From assembly GCF_001552355.1 (NCBI RefSeq), contig NZ_BCRA01000003.1, positions 1 to 47,925 on the forward strand: 47,925 nt of DNA, written 5' to 3'. Both the position numbers and the translations under genes were made by a program. Positions 1 through 7,804 of this stretch are shown here, piece after piece. The DNA is from Microbacterium resistens NBRC 103078 (lineage in GTDB: Bacteria > Actinomycetota > Actinomycetes > Actinomycetales > Microbacteriaceae). The notes beneath the pieces were generated by a model. It saw only the letters and a list, made by a program, of their open reading frames with translations, made no database searches and was not told where the DNA came from. Each line of letters opens with the position of its first letter. The first letter of the stretch is position 1.

Positions 1-283
1 CCCGCCTGACCCCCGCCCCCGCTCCGACCCCCGCGCCCCGCGTCCCGCGGTTTCGGGGCGCACAACGGGGCATCGGGGCCCGTGATGAGCCCCTTCGCCC
101 CCGCCACGCGCCCCGAACCCGGGGGATCGGGGAGGGAGCGGGGCTGGGTTTGGGGCACCGGGCGGGGGCGTGGGGCGGGGGAAGGGGGACCGGGGCACCG
201 GGACGCGCCCCGAAACGGCGGGCGGCGCTGATATTCTGGAAGGCTCGCCTTCCGACCGGACGCGGGCGGAAGGAAAGACCCCC
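1..283. other. GC-rich upstream region of the ABC-F gene
   Basis: No gene is supported here. The stretch has strong runs of G or C and short repeats: the 10-mer GCGCCCCGAA occurs at about 108-117 and 205-214 and in inverted form at 52-61, and GGGGCACCGGG occurs twice at about 152-162 and 192-202. A possible -10 (TATTCT, 232-237) would give an RNA with a leader of about 40 nt that carries a purine-rich ribosome site at 266-276 before the GTG at 284. Confidence 0.5.
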
Positions 284-1972
284 GTGGGACACATCGACGT
301 CGCCGGCATCTCGCTCGCCCTGCCGGACGGACGCCCCCTGCTGGACGAGGCCGGATTCCGTGTCGGCGCCGGATCGACGAGCGCGCTGATCGGCCCCAAC
401 GGCGCGGGCAAGACGACGCTGCTGCGCGTGATCCGCGGCGAGCAGGCCCCGGACTCCGGCGTGGTCACCATCGACGGATCGCTGGGCGTCATGGACCAGT
501 TCATCGGACACGGCCGGGAGGGCGAGACCGTGCACGACCTGCTCGTGCGCGTCGCGCCGGCGAGGATCCGGACGGCTGCGGAGGCGCTGGACGCGGCCGA
601 GAACGCGCTCATCGAGGACGACACGCACGACACGCAGATGCGTTACGCCTCTGTGATCGCCGACTACGCCGACGCCGGCGGATACGAGCACGAGACCGTC
701 TGGGACCAGTGCACGATGGCCGCGCTCGGGATCCCGTTCGAGCGCGCCCGGTTCCGCGACCTCGCCACGCTGTCGGGCGGCGAGCAGAAGCGGCTGGCGC
801 TGGAGGCGCTCCTTCGCGGTCCGGACGACGTGCTGCTGCTGGACGAGCCGGACAACTACCTGGACGTCCCGGGCAAGCGCTGGCTCGAGGAGCAGCTGCG
901 ACAGACGCCGAAGACCGTGCTCCTGGTCTCGCACGACCGCGAGCTGCTCGCCCGGGCCGCGGATCGGATCGTGACGCTGGAGCCCGGGGGAGCGGGGGCG
1001 ACCGCCTGGGTGCACGGCGGCGGCTTCGCCACCTACCACCAGGCTCGCGCGGACCGGATGGACCGGCTCGACGAGCTGCGCCGGCGCTGGGACGAGCAGC
1101 ACGAGAAGCTGCGGACCCTGGTCGCGACGCTGAAGGTGAAGGCGTCGGCGAACGACGGCTTCGCGTCGCGGTATCAGGCCGCCCAGACGCGCCTGCGCAA
1201 GTTCGAGGAGGCGGGCCCGCCCGAGGAGCGCCCGCCCGCGCAGGAGTTCGACATGCGGCTGCGCGGCGCCCGCACCGGAAAGCGGGCGATCGTCTGCACG
1301 GCGCTGGAGCTCACCGGGCTGATGCGGCCGTTCGACGCCGAGATCTGGTTCGGCGACCGGATCGCGGTCCTGGGGTCGAACGGATCCGGCAAGTCGCACT
1401 TCCTCCGGCTCCTCGCGCGCGGCGGGAGCGATCCGGATCCGACGCTCGGACACCTGACCTCGACGGCGGAGCGGCTCGACCCGGTCGCCCACACCGGGAC
1501 CGCGACGCTCGGCGCCCGCGTGGTGCCCGGCCTCTTCGCCCAGACGCACGCGCACCCCGAGTTCGCGGGGCGGACGCTGCTGGAGATCCTGCATCGCGGC
1601 GACGAACGCCGCACCGGCCTGCCCCGGGACGCCGCCAGCTCGGCGCTGGACCGCTACGGCCTGGTGCGTCAGGCGCAGCAGGAGTTCGACCAGCTATCCG
1701 GCGGGCAGCAGGCGCGCTTCCAGGTGCTGCTGCTCGAGCTGTCGGGGGCGACGCTGCTGCTCCTGGACGAGCCGACCGACAACCTGGATCTGGAGTCCGC
1801 CGAGGCACTGGAAGCCGCGATCGCGCGGTTCGAGGGCACCGTCGTCGCCGTGACGCACGACCGCTGGTTCGCCCGCTCGTTCGACCGGTTCCTCGTGTTC
1901 GGCGAGGACGGCACGGTGTTCGAGGCCGATGAGCCGGTCTGGGACGAGCGGCGGGTCGCTCGCGCCCGCTGA
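284..1972 (+). CDS. ABC-F family ATP-binding protein (duplicated ATPase)
   Basis: This is a soluble ABC-F ATPase of 562 residues with no membrane segments; members act on the ribosome as translation factors or antibiotic-protection proteins rather than as transporters. Two nucleotide-binding domains are visible: Walker A GPNGAGKTT at residues 37-45, signature LSGGEQ at 163-168 and Walker B LLLDEPD near 185-190; then Walker A GSNGSGKS at 364-371, signature LSGGQQ at 471-476 and LLLLDEPT at 491-498. Between them lies a charged, helical linker (about 250-320), as expected for the P-site tRNA-interaction motif. The GTG at 284 is chosen because a GGAAGGAAAG-type ribosome site lies 8-18 nt upstream and the conserved sequence begins there; the frame is open further upstream but that part is low complexity. 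The subfamily (housekeeping or resistance) cannot be told from sequence alone. Confidence 0.9.
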   Translation: MGHIDVAGISLALPDGRPLLDEAGFRVGAGSTSALIGPNGAGKTTLLRVIRGEQAPDSGVVTIDGSLGVMDQFIGHGREGETVHDLLVRVAPARIRTAAEALDAAENALIEDDTHDTQMRYASVIADYADAGGYEHETVWDQCTMAALGIPFERARFRDLATLSGGEQKRLALEALLRGPDDVLLLDEPDNYLDVPGKRWLEEQLRQTPKTVLLVSHDRELLARAADRIVTLEPGGAGATAWVHGGGFATYHQARADRMDRLDELRRRWDEQHEKLRTLVATLKVKASANDGFASRYQAAQTRLRKFEEAGPPEERPPAQEFDMRLRGARTGKRAIVCTALELTGLMRPFDAEIWFGDRIAVLGSNGSGKSHFLRLLARGGSDPDPTLGHLTSTAERLDPVAHTGTATLGARVVPGLFAQTHAHPEFAGRTLLEILHRGDERRTGLPRDAASSALDRYGLVRQAQQEFDQLSGGQQARFQVLLLELSGATLLLLDEPTDNLDLESAEALEAAIARFEGTVVAVTHDRWFARSFDRFLVFGEDGTVFEADEPVWDERRVARAR

Positions 1973-2033
1973 GCCCGCCCGCGCCCTCCCGCCGCGCCCC
2001 CCGTCGACCACGAGGAGGGGCGCGGCGCATCCG

Positions 2034-2056
2034 CGGGAATCGTCCAGATCCGCTGA
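2034..2056 (+). repeat. 23-bp direct repeat, left copy
   Basis: These 23 bases are identical to the last 23 bases of the PIN toxin gene (2682-2704), including its stop codon. In the matching frame it also reads GIVQIR followed by stop. It lies 44 bp before the antitoxin start, so the two copies bracket the toxin-antitoxin module. Confidence 0.9.
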
Positions 2057-2082
2057 GCCATCGTGCCCGCTGAGGGAACCAC

Positions 2083-2111
2083 GGTGGTACATTGATCACA
2101 TGCGTACCACC
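2083..2111 (+). promoter_or_regulatory. Leaderless promoter and inverted-repeat operator of vapBC-1
   Basis: GGTGGTAC (2083-2090) and its exact reverse complement GTACCACC (2104-2111) are separated by 13 bp. The repeat spans a -10-like TACATT (2088-2093) and the ATG at 2100, which is exactly 6 nt after that box. This fits an autoregulatory operator bound by the AbrB-type antitoxin and a leaderless transcript. Confidence 0.65.
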
Positions 2112-2345
2112 TTTGCCAGCACGATGGGAGATCGCGGCAGGCTCGTCGTGCCCGCCGAGCTCCGCGCGAAGCTGCACTGGGACCTCGGCACGCCCCTGCT
2201 GTTCATCGAGGCCGACAACGGGGTCGTGCTGGCGACACGAGAGCAGGCCAAGGCGATTCTGAGAAGGCAGTTGGCGGGAGCCGACCTGGCGGAGAGCCTC
2301 ATCGCCGAACGTCGTGCGGCAGCCCGCGACGAGGACGCTGCGTGA
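2100..2345 (+). CDS. AbrB/SpoVT-type antitoxin (VapB-like)
   Basis: An 81-residue protein whose N-terminal half (MGDRGRLVVPAELRAKL) is a swapped-hairpin AbrB/MazE-type DNA-binding domain; the C-terminal half is a charged helix of the sort that wraps around a PIN toxin. It would neutralise the downstream toxin and repress the pair. The ATG at 2100 is preferred over the longer open frame starting at 1929, because homology begins there and a TACATT box sits 6 nt before it. It overlaps the toxin gene by 4 bp (GTGA), so translation is probably coupled. The operator-like inverted repeat at the start codon supports autoregulation. Confidence 0.85.
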   Translation: MRTTFASTMGDRGRLVVPAELRAKLHWDLGTPLLFIEADNGVVLATREQAKAILRRQLAGADLAESLIAERRAAARDEDAA

Positions 2346-2704
2346 CTGTGCTGGATGCGTCCGCCGTCCTCGCGTTCCTCCAGGGAGAGGACGGCGCGGA
2401 TCGTGTCGAATCGGAACTCGATGGGGGCGTCATCGGCGCCGCCAACTGGTCGGAGGTCGCGCAGAAGGTGCGCGCGGGCGGGGGAGACTGGGAGATCGCG
2501 CGCAGCCTCCTGCTCAGCTACTCCCTGCGGGTGGAGCCCGTGACCGTCGACGACGCTGAGGCGGCGGCGGAAGCGTGGAGGCGGGGGTCGGGGCTGTCTC
2601 TGGGAGACCGATTGTGCCTCGCCCTCGCGGAACGCCTGGACGTCTCCGTGCTGACCGCCGATCGAGCCTGGGGCGAGTCGACGGGAATCGTCCAGATCCG
2701 CTGA
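2342..2704 (+). CDS. PIN-domain toxin (VapC-like ribonuclease)
   Basis: A 120-residue PIN-domain protein, expected to be a Mg-dependent endoribonuclease held inactive by the upstream AbrB-type antitoxin. The four acidic residues of the PIN active site are visible: Asp5 (VLDASAVL), Glu38 (NWSEV), Asp89 (LGDRLCLA) and Asp107 (TADRAW). The length is typical of VapC. The GTG start overlaps the antitoxin stop by 4 bp. Its last 23 bases are duplicated upstream of the antitoxin, which suggests recombination or a remnant of an earlier copy of the module. The RNA target cannot be predicted. Confidence 0.88.
   Translation: MTVLDASAVLAFLQGEDGADRVESELDGGVIGAANWSEVAQKVRAGGGDWEIARSLLLSYSLRVEPVTVDDAEAAAEAWRRGSGLSLGDRLCLALAERLDVSVLTADRAWGESTGIVQIR
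2682..2704 (+). repeat. 23-bp direct repeat, right copy
   Basis: Identical to 2034-2056. This copy forms the 3' end of the PIN toxin gene, ending exactly on its TGA. Confidence 0.9.
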
Positions 2705-2777
2705 CCGAAGACTCCGCGGCGGCGCGACGGCCGGGGCGGCGCAGCGAAGGGGGCGCCCGCGATCCGAGGGTCGCGCA

Positions 2778-2848
2778 TGACGCCGCATGACGCGGTGTTG
2801 CGCACGGTGACGCCGTCGTGACGTCCGGCCGGGCGGCGCGGCTAGCGT
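2778..2848 (+). promoter_or_regulatory. osmC promoter with helically phased TGACG boxes
   Basis: TGACG occurs four times, starting at 2778, 2788, 2808 and 2819, spaced by 10, 20 and 11 bp so that all face one side of the helix. TAGCGT at 2843-2848 is a -10 box ending 6 nt before the ATG at 2855. The boxes lie at about -77 to -36 and could bind a regulator; which one is unknown. Confidence 0.5.
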
Positions 2849-2854
2849 CGGGCC

Positions 2855-3406
2855 ATGACGATCACCCAGGACCCCACCACGCTCATCCCCGAGATCTCGG
2901 CCGAGGAGCGCGCGCAGCGTCTCGGCACCGCGGGCGCCGCCTGGAACGAGAGGATCGCCGCCGACCTGCGCAGCGCGGCGCTGACCTACCGCGTCGTGGG
3001 ACGCGGCGTGGGATCGGTGGGCACCGAGATCCGTGCGGGCAAGCACCGCTTCCTCGTGGACGAGCCGGCGGCCCTCGCCGGTGACGACGCCGCCGCGAGT
3101 CCCGTCGAGTACGCGCTCGGCGCCCTCGTCTCGTGTCAGGTCGTGGTCTTCCGTCTCTACGCGCAGGCGCTGGGGCTGACGATCGACGACATCGAGATCA
3201 CCGCGGAGGGTGACCTCGACGTGCGCAAGCTCTTCGGGATCGACGAGTCCGGCCGTGCCGGCTTCCACGACGTCCGCGTCCGTGTCGACATCACCGGTCC
3301 CGACGCGGTCGAGGACTACGAGCGCCTCCGCGCCGTGGTCGAGGAGCACTGCCCCGTGCTCGACCTGTTCGCGAACCCCGTGCCGACCTCGGGCGCCCTG
3401 GCCTGA
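2855..3406 (+). CDS. OsmC/Ohr-family peroxide-detoxifying protein
   Basis: A 183-residue OsmC-superfamily protein, expected to reduce organic hydroperoxides through a cysteine pair. Cys94 (LVSCQVV) and Cys156 (EEHCPVL) occupy the places of the two redox cysteines. The N-terminal 40 residues are an extension compared with the usual 140-residue OsmC. The ATG at 2855 has a TAGCGT box 6 nt before it, so the mRNA is probably leaderless. It is a single gene between the toxin-antitoxin pair and guaB3. Assignment to the superfamily is solid; the exact peroxide substrate is not known. Confidence 0.87.
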   Translation: MTITQDPTTLIPEISAEERAQRLGTAGAAWNERIAADLRSAALTYRVVGRGVGSVGTEIRAGKHRFLVDEPAALAGDDAAASPVEYALGALVSCQVVVFRLYAQALGLTIDDIEITAEGDLDVRKLFGIDESGRAGFHDVRVRVDITGPDAVEDYERLRAVVEEHCPVLDLFANPVPTSGALA

Positions 3407-3502
3407 TCCGTCCGGATTCCGGTCACGGCCCTTCCCGGAACCCCGTCGCTCGCGCCCGTGTCCGCCCTGCCGCGCGGACACGGCGGCGTCGGGCATCGCG
3501 GG

Positions 3503-3508
3503 TAGGGT
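3503..3508 (+). promoter_or_regulatory. -10 box of leaderless guaB3
   Basis: TAGGGT is followed by 6 nt and then the GTG start at 3515. Confidence 0.55.
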
Positions 3509-3514
3509 GGGAGA

Positions 3515-4639
3515 GTGACCATGGACATCGAGATCGGCCGAGGCAAGCGCGCGCGCCGTGCCTACACGTTCGACGACATCGCGGTGGTTCCGTCCCGCCG
3601 GACCCGCAACCCGGAGGATGTGTCGACGGCGTGGACCATCGACGCGTTCCCGTTCGAGATCCCGGTCCTCGGGGCGCCCATGGACTCCGTCATCAGCCCG
3701 CAGACGGCGATCGCGCTGGGGCGCCTGGGCGGGCTCGGCGTGCTCGACCTCGAGGGACTGTGGACCCGGTACGAGGACCCCGAGCCGCTGTTCCAGGAGA
3801 TCGCAGGGCTCGACGAGGCGCACGCCACCGTCCGCATGCAGGAGCTGTACGACGAGCCCATCAAGCCCGAGCTCATCACGCAGCGTCTGGCGGAGATCCG
3901 CGCCGGCGGCGTGACCGTGGCCGGTTCGCTCACCCCGCAGCGCATCCAGGAGCACTACGAGACGGTCGTCGCCGCCGGGGTCGACCTCTTCGTGATCCGC
4001 GGCACGACCGTGTCCGCCGAGCACGTCTCCAGCGTCGCCGCACCCCTGAACCTCAAGAAGTTCATCTACGACCTCGACGTGCCGGTGATCGTCGGCGGCG
4101 CTGCGACCTACACCGCCGCGCTGCACCTCATGCGCACGGGGGCGGCGGGCGTGCTCGTCGGCTTCGGGGGAGGGGCGGCGTCGACGACGCGGGCCACGCT
4201 CGGCATCCACGCGCCGATGGCGACCGCCGTCTCCGACGTCGCCGCCGCTCGTCGCGACTACCTCGACGAGTCGGGCGGCCGCTACGTGCACGTGATCGCG
4301 GACGGCGGGGTCGGGACGTCCGGTGACATCGTCAAGGCGCTCGCGATGGGCGCCGACGCCGTCATGCTCGGCGTCGCGCTGGCCCGCGCCACCGACGCCC
4401 CCGGTCTCGGCTACCACTGGGGTCCCGAGGCGCACCACCCCAAGCTGCCGCGCGGCCGTCGCGTCGCCGTGGACGGCGTCGCCCCGCTCGAGGAGATCCT
4501 GTACGGTCCCGCCCCCGTGGCCGACGGCACGGCGAACCTCATCGGGGCGCTGCGCAAGTCCATGGCGACGACCGGGTACTCGGACCTCAAGGAGTTCCAG
4601 CGCGTCGAGGTCGTCCTGGCCCCGTACGAGCGGGTCTGA
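3515..4639 (+). CDS. guaB3: GuaB3-family IMP dehydrogenase-related protein
   Basis: A 374-residue TIM-barrel protein of the IMPDH/GMP reductase superfamily, of the short GuaB3 type found in actinobacteria and cyanobacteria. The N-terminal YTFDDIAVVPSR matches the DDVLLVP segment of IMPDHs, and there are no CBS domains. The phosphate-binding part ADGGVGTSGDIVKALAMGADAVMLG is conserved. The loop that carries the catalytic cysteine in true IMPDHs reads GGGAASTTRATLG here, with no cysteine, so IMP oxidation by the usual thioimidate route is unlikely. The start is the GTG at 3515 (6 nt after TAGGGT); an ATG two codons later is the alternative. The SURF1 gene follows after only 7 bp, so they are probably co-transcribed. 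Confidence 0.85.
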   Translation: MTMDIEIGRGKRARRAYTFDDIAVVPSRRTRNPEDVSTAWTIDAFPFEIPVLGAPMDSVISPQTAIALGRLGGLGVLDLEGLWTRYEDPEPLFQEIAGLDEAHATVRMQELYDEPIKPELITQRLAEIRAGGVTVAGSLTPQRIQEHYETVVAAGVDLFVIRGTTVSAEHVSSVAAPLNLKKFIYDLDVPVIVGGAATYTAALHLMRTGAAGVLVGFGGGAASTTRATLGIHAPMATAVSDVAAARRDYLDESGGRYVHVIADGGVGTSGDIVKALAMGADAVMLGVALARATDAPGLGYHWGPEAHHPKLPRGRRVAVDGVAPLEEILYGPAPVADGTANLIGALRKSMATTGYSDLKEFQRVEVVLAPYERV

Positions 4640-4646
4640 TCCCGTC

Positions 4647-5465
4647 GTGACGAGTTCCCCGATCCCGGACGCGCCCGCGGAGGAGTTCCCGCCCACGCTG
4701 CGCGAGGTCATGCTCCGCGGACGGTGGATCGGGATGCTCGTGCTGTGCCTCGTCGTCGCGGGGGTGTTCGCCTGGCTCGGGCAGTGGCAGCTCGGGCGCG
4801 CGATCGACACGGATCCGACTCCTCCCGGCGCGACGGAGGAGGTCCTGCCGCTGGGCGACGTGGTCGAGCCCGGCGCGTACCTGCCCGGGCCCTCGATCGG
4901 CCAGCGCGTGGAGACCCGCGGGAGCTGGGTCCCCGGCGACTTCCTCCTGGTGACCGACCGGATCAACGACGGCGTCGAGGGGTACTGGGTCACGGGGCAG
5001 CTGCGGATCGCCGACGCCGAGGAGAAGACCTCGCTGGCGGTCGCGATCGGCTGGGCTCCCGATGAGGCGAGCGCGCGGAAGGCCGTGGAGCGGCTGGAGG
5101 CCGAGGCCGACGGCTCGGTCGTCGAGCTCACCGGGCGCATCATCACGGACGAGGGCGCGGTGCCTCCGCCGCGGACCGACCCGCACCGCATGACGCGGAT
5201 GTCGCCGGCGATGCTCCTCGGGCAGTGGCACGACGTGGAGGACCTGTCCGTCTACCGGGTGTTCCTCGCCGCCATCGAGGCGCGCGGCGGGCTCGCGGAC
5301 ATCGACTCCCCGGCACCGATCGAGCAGTCCCCGGTCAACTGGCTCAACGTCTTCTACGCCGCCGAGTGGGCGGTGTTCGCGGGGTTCGCCTTCTACCTCT
5401 GGTATCGGCTGGCCAAGGATGCCTGGGAGCGCGAGGTCGAGGAGTTCGAGGACCGCACGGCCTGA
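4647..5465 (+). CDS. SURF1-family cytochrome oxidase assembly protein
   Basis: A 272-residue membrane protein with the SURF1 layout: a short cytoplasmic N-terminus, a transmembrane helix near residues 30-50 (MLVLCLVVAGVFAWLGQWQL), a large extracytoplasmic domain, and a second transmembrane helix near 235-257 (VFYAAEWAVFAGFAFYLWYR). SURF1 proteins help assemble haem-copper oxidases; the conserved WQL segment after the first helix and the closing NW...YAAEW segment support the call. The GTG at 4647 lies 7 bp after the guaB3 stop; no clear ribosome site is seen, so translation may be coupled to guaB3. No oxidase gene is nearby in this window. Confidence 0.85.
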   Translation: MTSSPIPDAPAEEFPPTLREVMLRGRWIGMLVLCLVVAGVFAWLGQWQLGRAIDTDPTPPGATEEVLPLGDVVEPGAYLPGPSIGQRVETRGSWVPGDFLLVTDRINDGVEGYWVTGQLRIADAEEKTSLAVAIGWAPDEASARKAVERLEAEADGSVVELTGRIITDEGAVPPPRTDPHRMTRMSPAMLLGQWHDVEDLSVYRVFLAAIEARGGLADIDSPAPIEQSPVNWLNVFYAAEWAVFAGFAFYLWYRLAKDAWEREVEEFEDRTA

Positions 5466-5564
5466 CCGGGGGCCGCCGTCTCCGGACCGGTCGGCACCCG
5501 ACTCCGTGCCGGACACCATGACCGGGCGGAGGATGGCGGGATCGTGAACGAACCTGGGAGACCG

Positions 5565-5593
5565 TTGTGAACCGTCCGGGCTCTCCGTAAGCT
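5565..5593 (+). promoter_or_regulatory. Promoter of the 5'-nucleotidase gene
   Basis: TTGTGA (5565-5570), 17 bp, TAAGCT (5588-5593) is a good sigma-70-type promoter. It predicts a leader of about 100 nt. Two GTGAAC motifs (5544-5549 and 5567-5572), 23 bp apart, overlap or precede the -35 and resemble degenerate GTTCAC half-units of a PHO box on the other strand. Confidence 0.5.
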
Positions 5594-5697
5594 CACACTC
5601 GGATGCCGCTCGCGCCCTGGCGGGCGGCCCGCGCCACCGGCTCCGACCCGGGTGCCGGTGCACGATCCGCACCGTGCGATCTGGAGGAGCCATGCCG

Positions 5698-7797
5698 ATG
5701 CCGTTCCCGTCCGAAGCCGCGACCGCGGCGTCCCTGCGCCGGCGCCGAGCCGCGCGACTGGCTGCGGCGGGCATCGCCGTCGCCGGTGTCCTGGCCTTCG
5801 GAGGCGGCGCCGCGCCGGCGCTCGCCGCGGGGGAACCCGTCAGCATCGATGTGGTGACGGTGAATGACTTCCATGGTCGGATCGAGGCGGATGGTGCGTC
5901 GGCGGGGGCTGCGGTGTTGGCGGGGGCTGTGCAGCAGTTCCGGTCGGAGAATCCGAATACGATCTTCGCTGCGGCGGGGGATCTGATCGGGGCGTCGACG
6001 TTCACGTCGTTCATTCAGGATGACAATCCGACGATCGATGCGTTGAATGCGGCGGGTCTGGATGTGAGTGCGGCGGGCAATCACGAGTTCGATCAGGGGT
6101 GGGCTGATCTGCGTGATCGGGTGCAGGATCGTGCGGAGTGGGAGTATCTGAGCGCGAACGTGTTCCTGACGGAGACGGGTGAGCCCGCTCTGGCGCCCAG
6201 CTGGGTCAAGGAGCTCGACGGCGTCAAGGTCGGCTTCGTCGGCGCCGTCACCGAGGACCTCCCGACCCTCGTGTCCCCGGACGGGATCGCCGAGCTGGAG
6301 GTCCGGAGCATCCCCGAGGCGGTGAACGACGCGGCCGCCGCGCTGAAGGACGGCGACGCGGCCAACGGCGAGGCGGACGTCATCATCCTCCTCGTGCACG
6401 AGGGTGCCGCCACCACCGAGCTCGACAGCATCACGCCCGATTCCCCGCTCGGGGAGATCGTGTACGGGGTCGGCCCGGACGTGAACGCGATCGTCTCGGC
6501 GCACACGCACCTCGCGTACAACCACGTGATCGACGGGCGTCCCGTCGTGTCCGCGGGCCAGTACGGCGAGAACGTCGGACGGATGAACCTGCAGGTGGAC
6601 CCGGAGACGAAGGAGCTCCTGTCGATCACGAACGAGGTCCTCCCGCTCGTCGTCGACGACGTGCCCCAGTACCCGGCGGTCCCCGAGGTCCAGGCCATCG
6701 TCGACAAGGCCACGGAGGAGGCCGACGTGCTCGGCGCCGAGAAGGTGGGTGAGGTGACCGCCGACCTCAACCGGGCCCGGCAGTCCGACGGCTCGGAGAA
6801 CCGGGGCGGGGAGTCGACGATCGGCAACTTCATCGCCGATGCCCAGAAGGAGGCGACCGGCGCCGACATCGCCCTGATGAACCCGGGCGGGATCCGGGCC
6901 GACATCGCGTTCGCCGGATCCGGCGAGGGGGACGCCGACGGCGACGTCACCTTCCGCGAGGCCGCGACCGTGCAGCCCTTCGCGAACTCGATGGTCACGG
7001 TGCAGCTCACCGGCGCGCAGATCGTCCGGATCCTCGAGGAGCAGTGGCAGCCCGCCGACGCGAGCCGCCCGTTCCTCAAGCTCGGCGTCTCGAAGGGGCT
7101 GCAGTACACTTACGACCCCGCCGCCGCGGCAGGAGCGCACATCCGCACGGTGACGCTCGACGGCGCACCGCTGGATCCCGCCGCCGTCTACACCGTCGCG
7201 GCGAACTCCTTCCTCGCGGCGGGAGGCGACAACTTCGTCACCTTCGCCGAGGGCGCCGACCGGAAGGACACCGGGCAGATCGATCTGGAACTGCTCGTGA
7301 ACTGGTTCCGCGACAACGGCACCGCCGAGCCCGACCTCGCTCAGCGCGCGGTCGGCGTGGTCCTGGGCGGCGCCGGTGAGAGCGGCTTCGCGGAGGGCGG
7401 GCCCGCCACTGTCGACCTGTCCTCGCTCGCGTTCAGTGCGGGCGAGCCCGCGCCGGGGCCGGTGACGGTCTCGCTGGGAGACACGCTGCTCGCGACCGCG
7501 GAGATCGACACCGCGATCGTCGACACGACCGACGAGGTCGGCCGGGCGAGCCTCGCGCTGACGCTGCCGGCGGGCGTGTCCGGGGAGCAGGCGCTGACGG
7601 TCCGGGTGGAGAGCACGGGCACGGAGGTGCAGGTGCCGATCACGATCGTCCCCGCCGCACCGGTCGTCCCGCCGGCGCCGCCGGCTCCTCCGGTGGACGT
7701 GCTGCCGCCGACCGGCGCGGACCCGGTTCCGTTCGTCCTGCTCGCTGCGGCCCTGCTCGGTCTCGGCGGCCTCGTGCGGCTCCGCCGGCGGGCCTGA
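5698..7797 (+). CDS. Cell-wall-anchored bifunctional metallophosphatase/5'-nucleotidase
   Basis: A secreted UshA-like enzyme of about 699 residues, expected to dephosphorylate extracellular nucleotides to nucleosides and phosphate. An Arg-rich signal peptide is followed by a metallophosphatase domain from about residue 49 (VVTVNDFHGR, GDLIGAS, GNHEFDQG, HTHLAYN) and a 5'-nucleotidase C-terminal domain (about 360-550: ENRGGESTIGNF, MNPGGIR, NSFLAAGGDNF). An Ig-like domain, a Pro-rich stretch and a sortase signal, LPPTG at about 669-673 with hydrophobic segment and RLRRRA tail, put it on the cell wall. GGAGGAG at 5683-5689 best fits the ATG at 5698; the ATG at 5692 is only 2 nt away from it. 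Bases 5844-6194 are identical to part of the next gene and use T- and G-ending codons unlike the flanks. Confidence 0.9.
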   Translation: MPFPSEAATAASLRRRRAARLAAAGIAVAGVLAFGGGAAPALAAGEPVSIDVVTVNDFHGRIEADGASAGAAVLAGAVQQFRSENPNTIFAAAGDLIGASTFTSFIQDDNPTIDALNAAGLDVSAAGNHEFDQGWADLRDRVQDRAEWEYLSANVFLTETGEPALAPSWVKELDGVKVGFVGAVTEDLPTLVSPDGIAELEVRSIPEAVNDAAAALKDGDAANGEADVIILLVHEGAATTELDSITPDSPLGEIVYGVGPDVNAIVSAHTHLAYNHVIDGRPVVSAGQYGENVGRMNLQVDPETKELLSITNEVLPLVVDDVPQYPAVPEVQAIVDKATEEADVLGAEKVGEVTADLNRARQSDGSENRGGESTIGNFIADAQKEATGADIALMNPGGIRADIAFAGSGEGDADGDVTFREAATVQPFANSMVTVQLTGAQIVRILEEQWQPADASRPFLKLGVSKGLQYTYDPAAAAGAHIRTVTLDGAPLDPAAVYTVAANSFLAAGGDNFVTFAEGADRKDTGQIDLELLVNWFRDNGTAEPDLAQRAVGVVLGGAGESGFAEGGPATVDLSSLAFSAGEPAPGPVTVSLGDTLLATAEIDTAIVDTTDEVGRASLALTLPAGVSGEQALTVRVESTGTEVQVPITIVPAAPVVPPAPPAPPVDVLPPTGADPVPFVLLAAALLGLGGLVRLRRRA
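5844..6194 (+). repeat. 351-bp identical block, copy 1 (atypical codon usage)
   Basis: This stretch of the metallophosphatase domain is identical base for base to 10505-10855. Its codons favour GAT, GGT, AAT, GCT and TTG, whereas both flanks favour C-ending codons. Immediately after it the two genes diverge to typical synonymous differences. Confidence 0.92.
6448..6554 (+). repeat. 107-bp identical block, copy 1
   Basis: Identical to 11109-11215 and in the same register (offset 4661). It encodes the segment around the HTHLAYN metal-binding motif and uses host-like codons, unlike the 351-bp block. Confidence 0.85.
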
Positions 7798-7804
7798 CCC
7801 GACC

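Noticed and set aside
2096..5191. 1031-codon open frame on the minus strand
   Set aside because: It runs antisense through the toxin, OsmC, guaB3 and SURF1 genes, which have clear domains. Its own translation is rich in Arg, Gly and His with no domain; it is a by-product of high GC.
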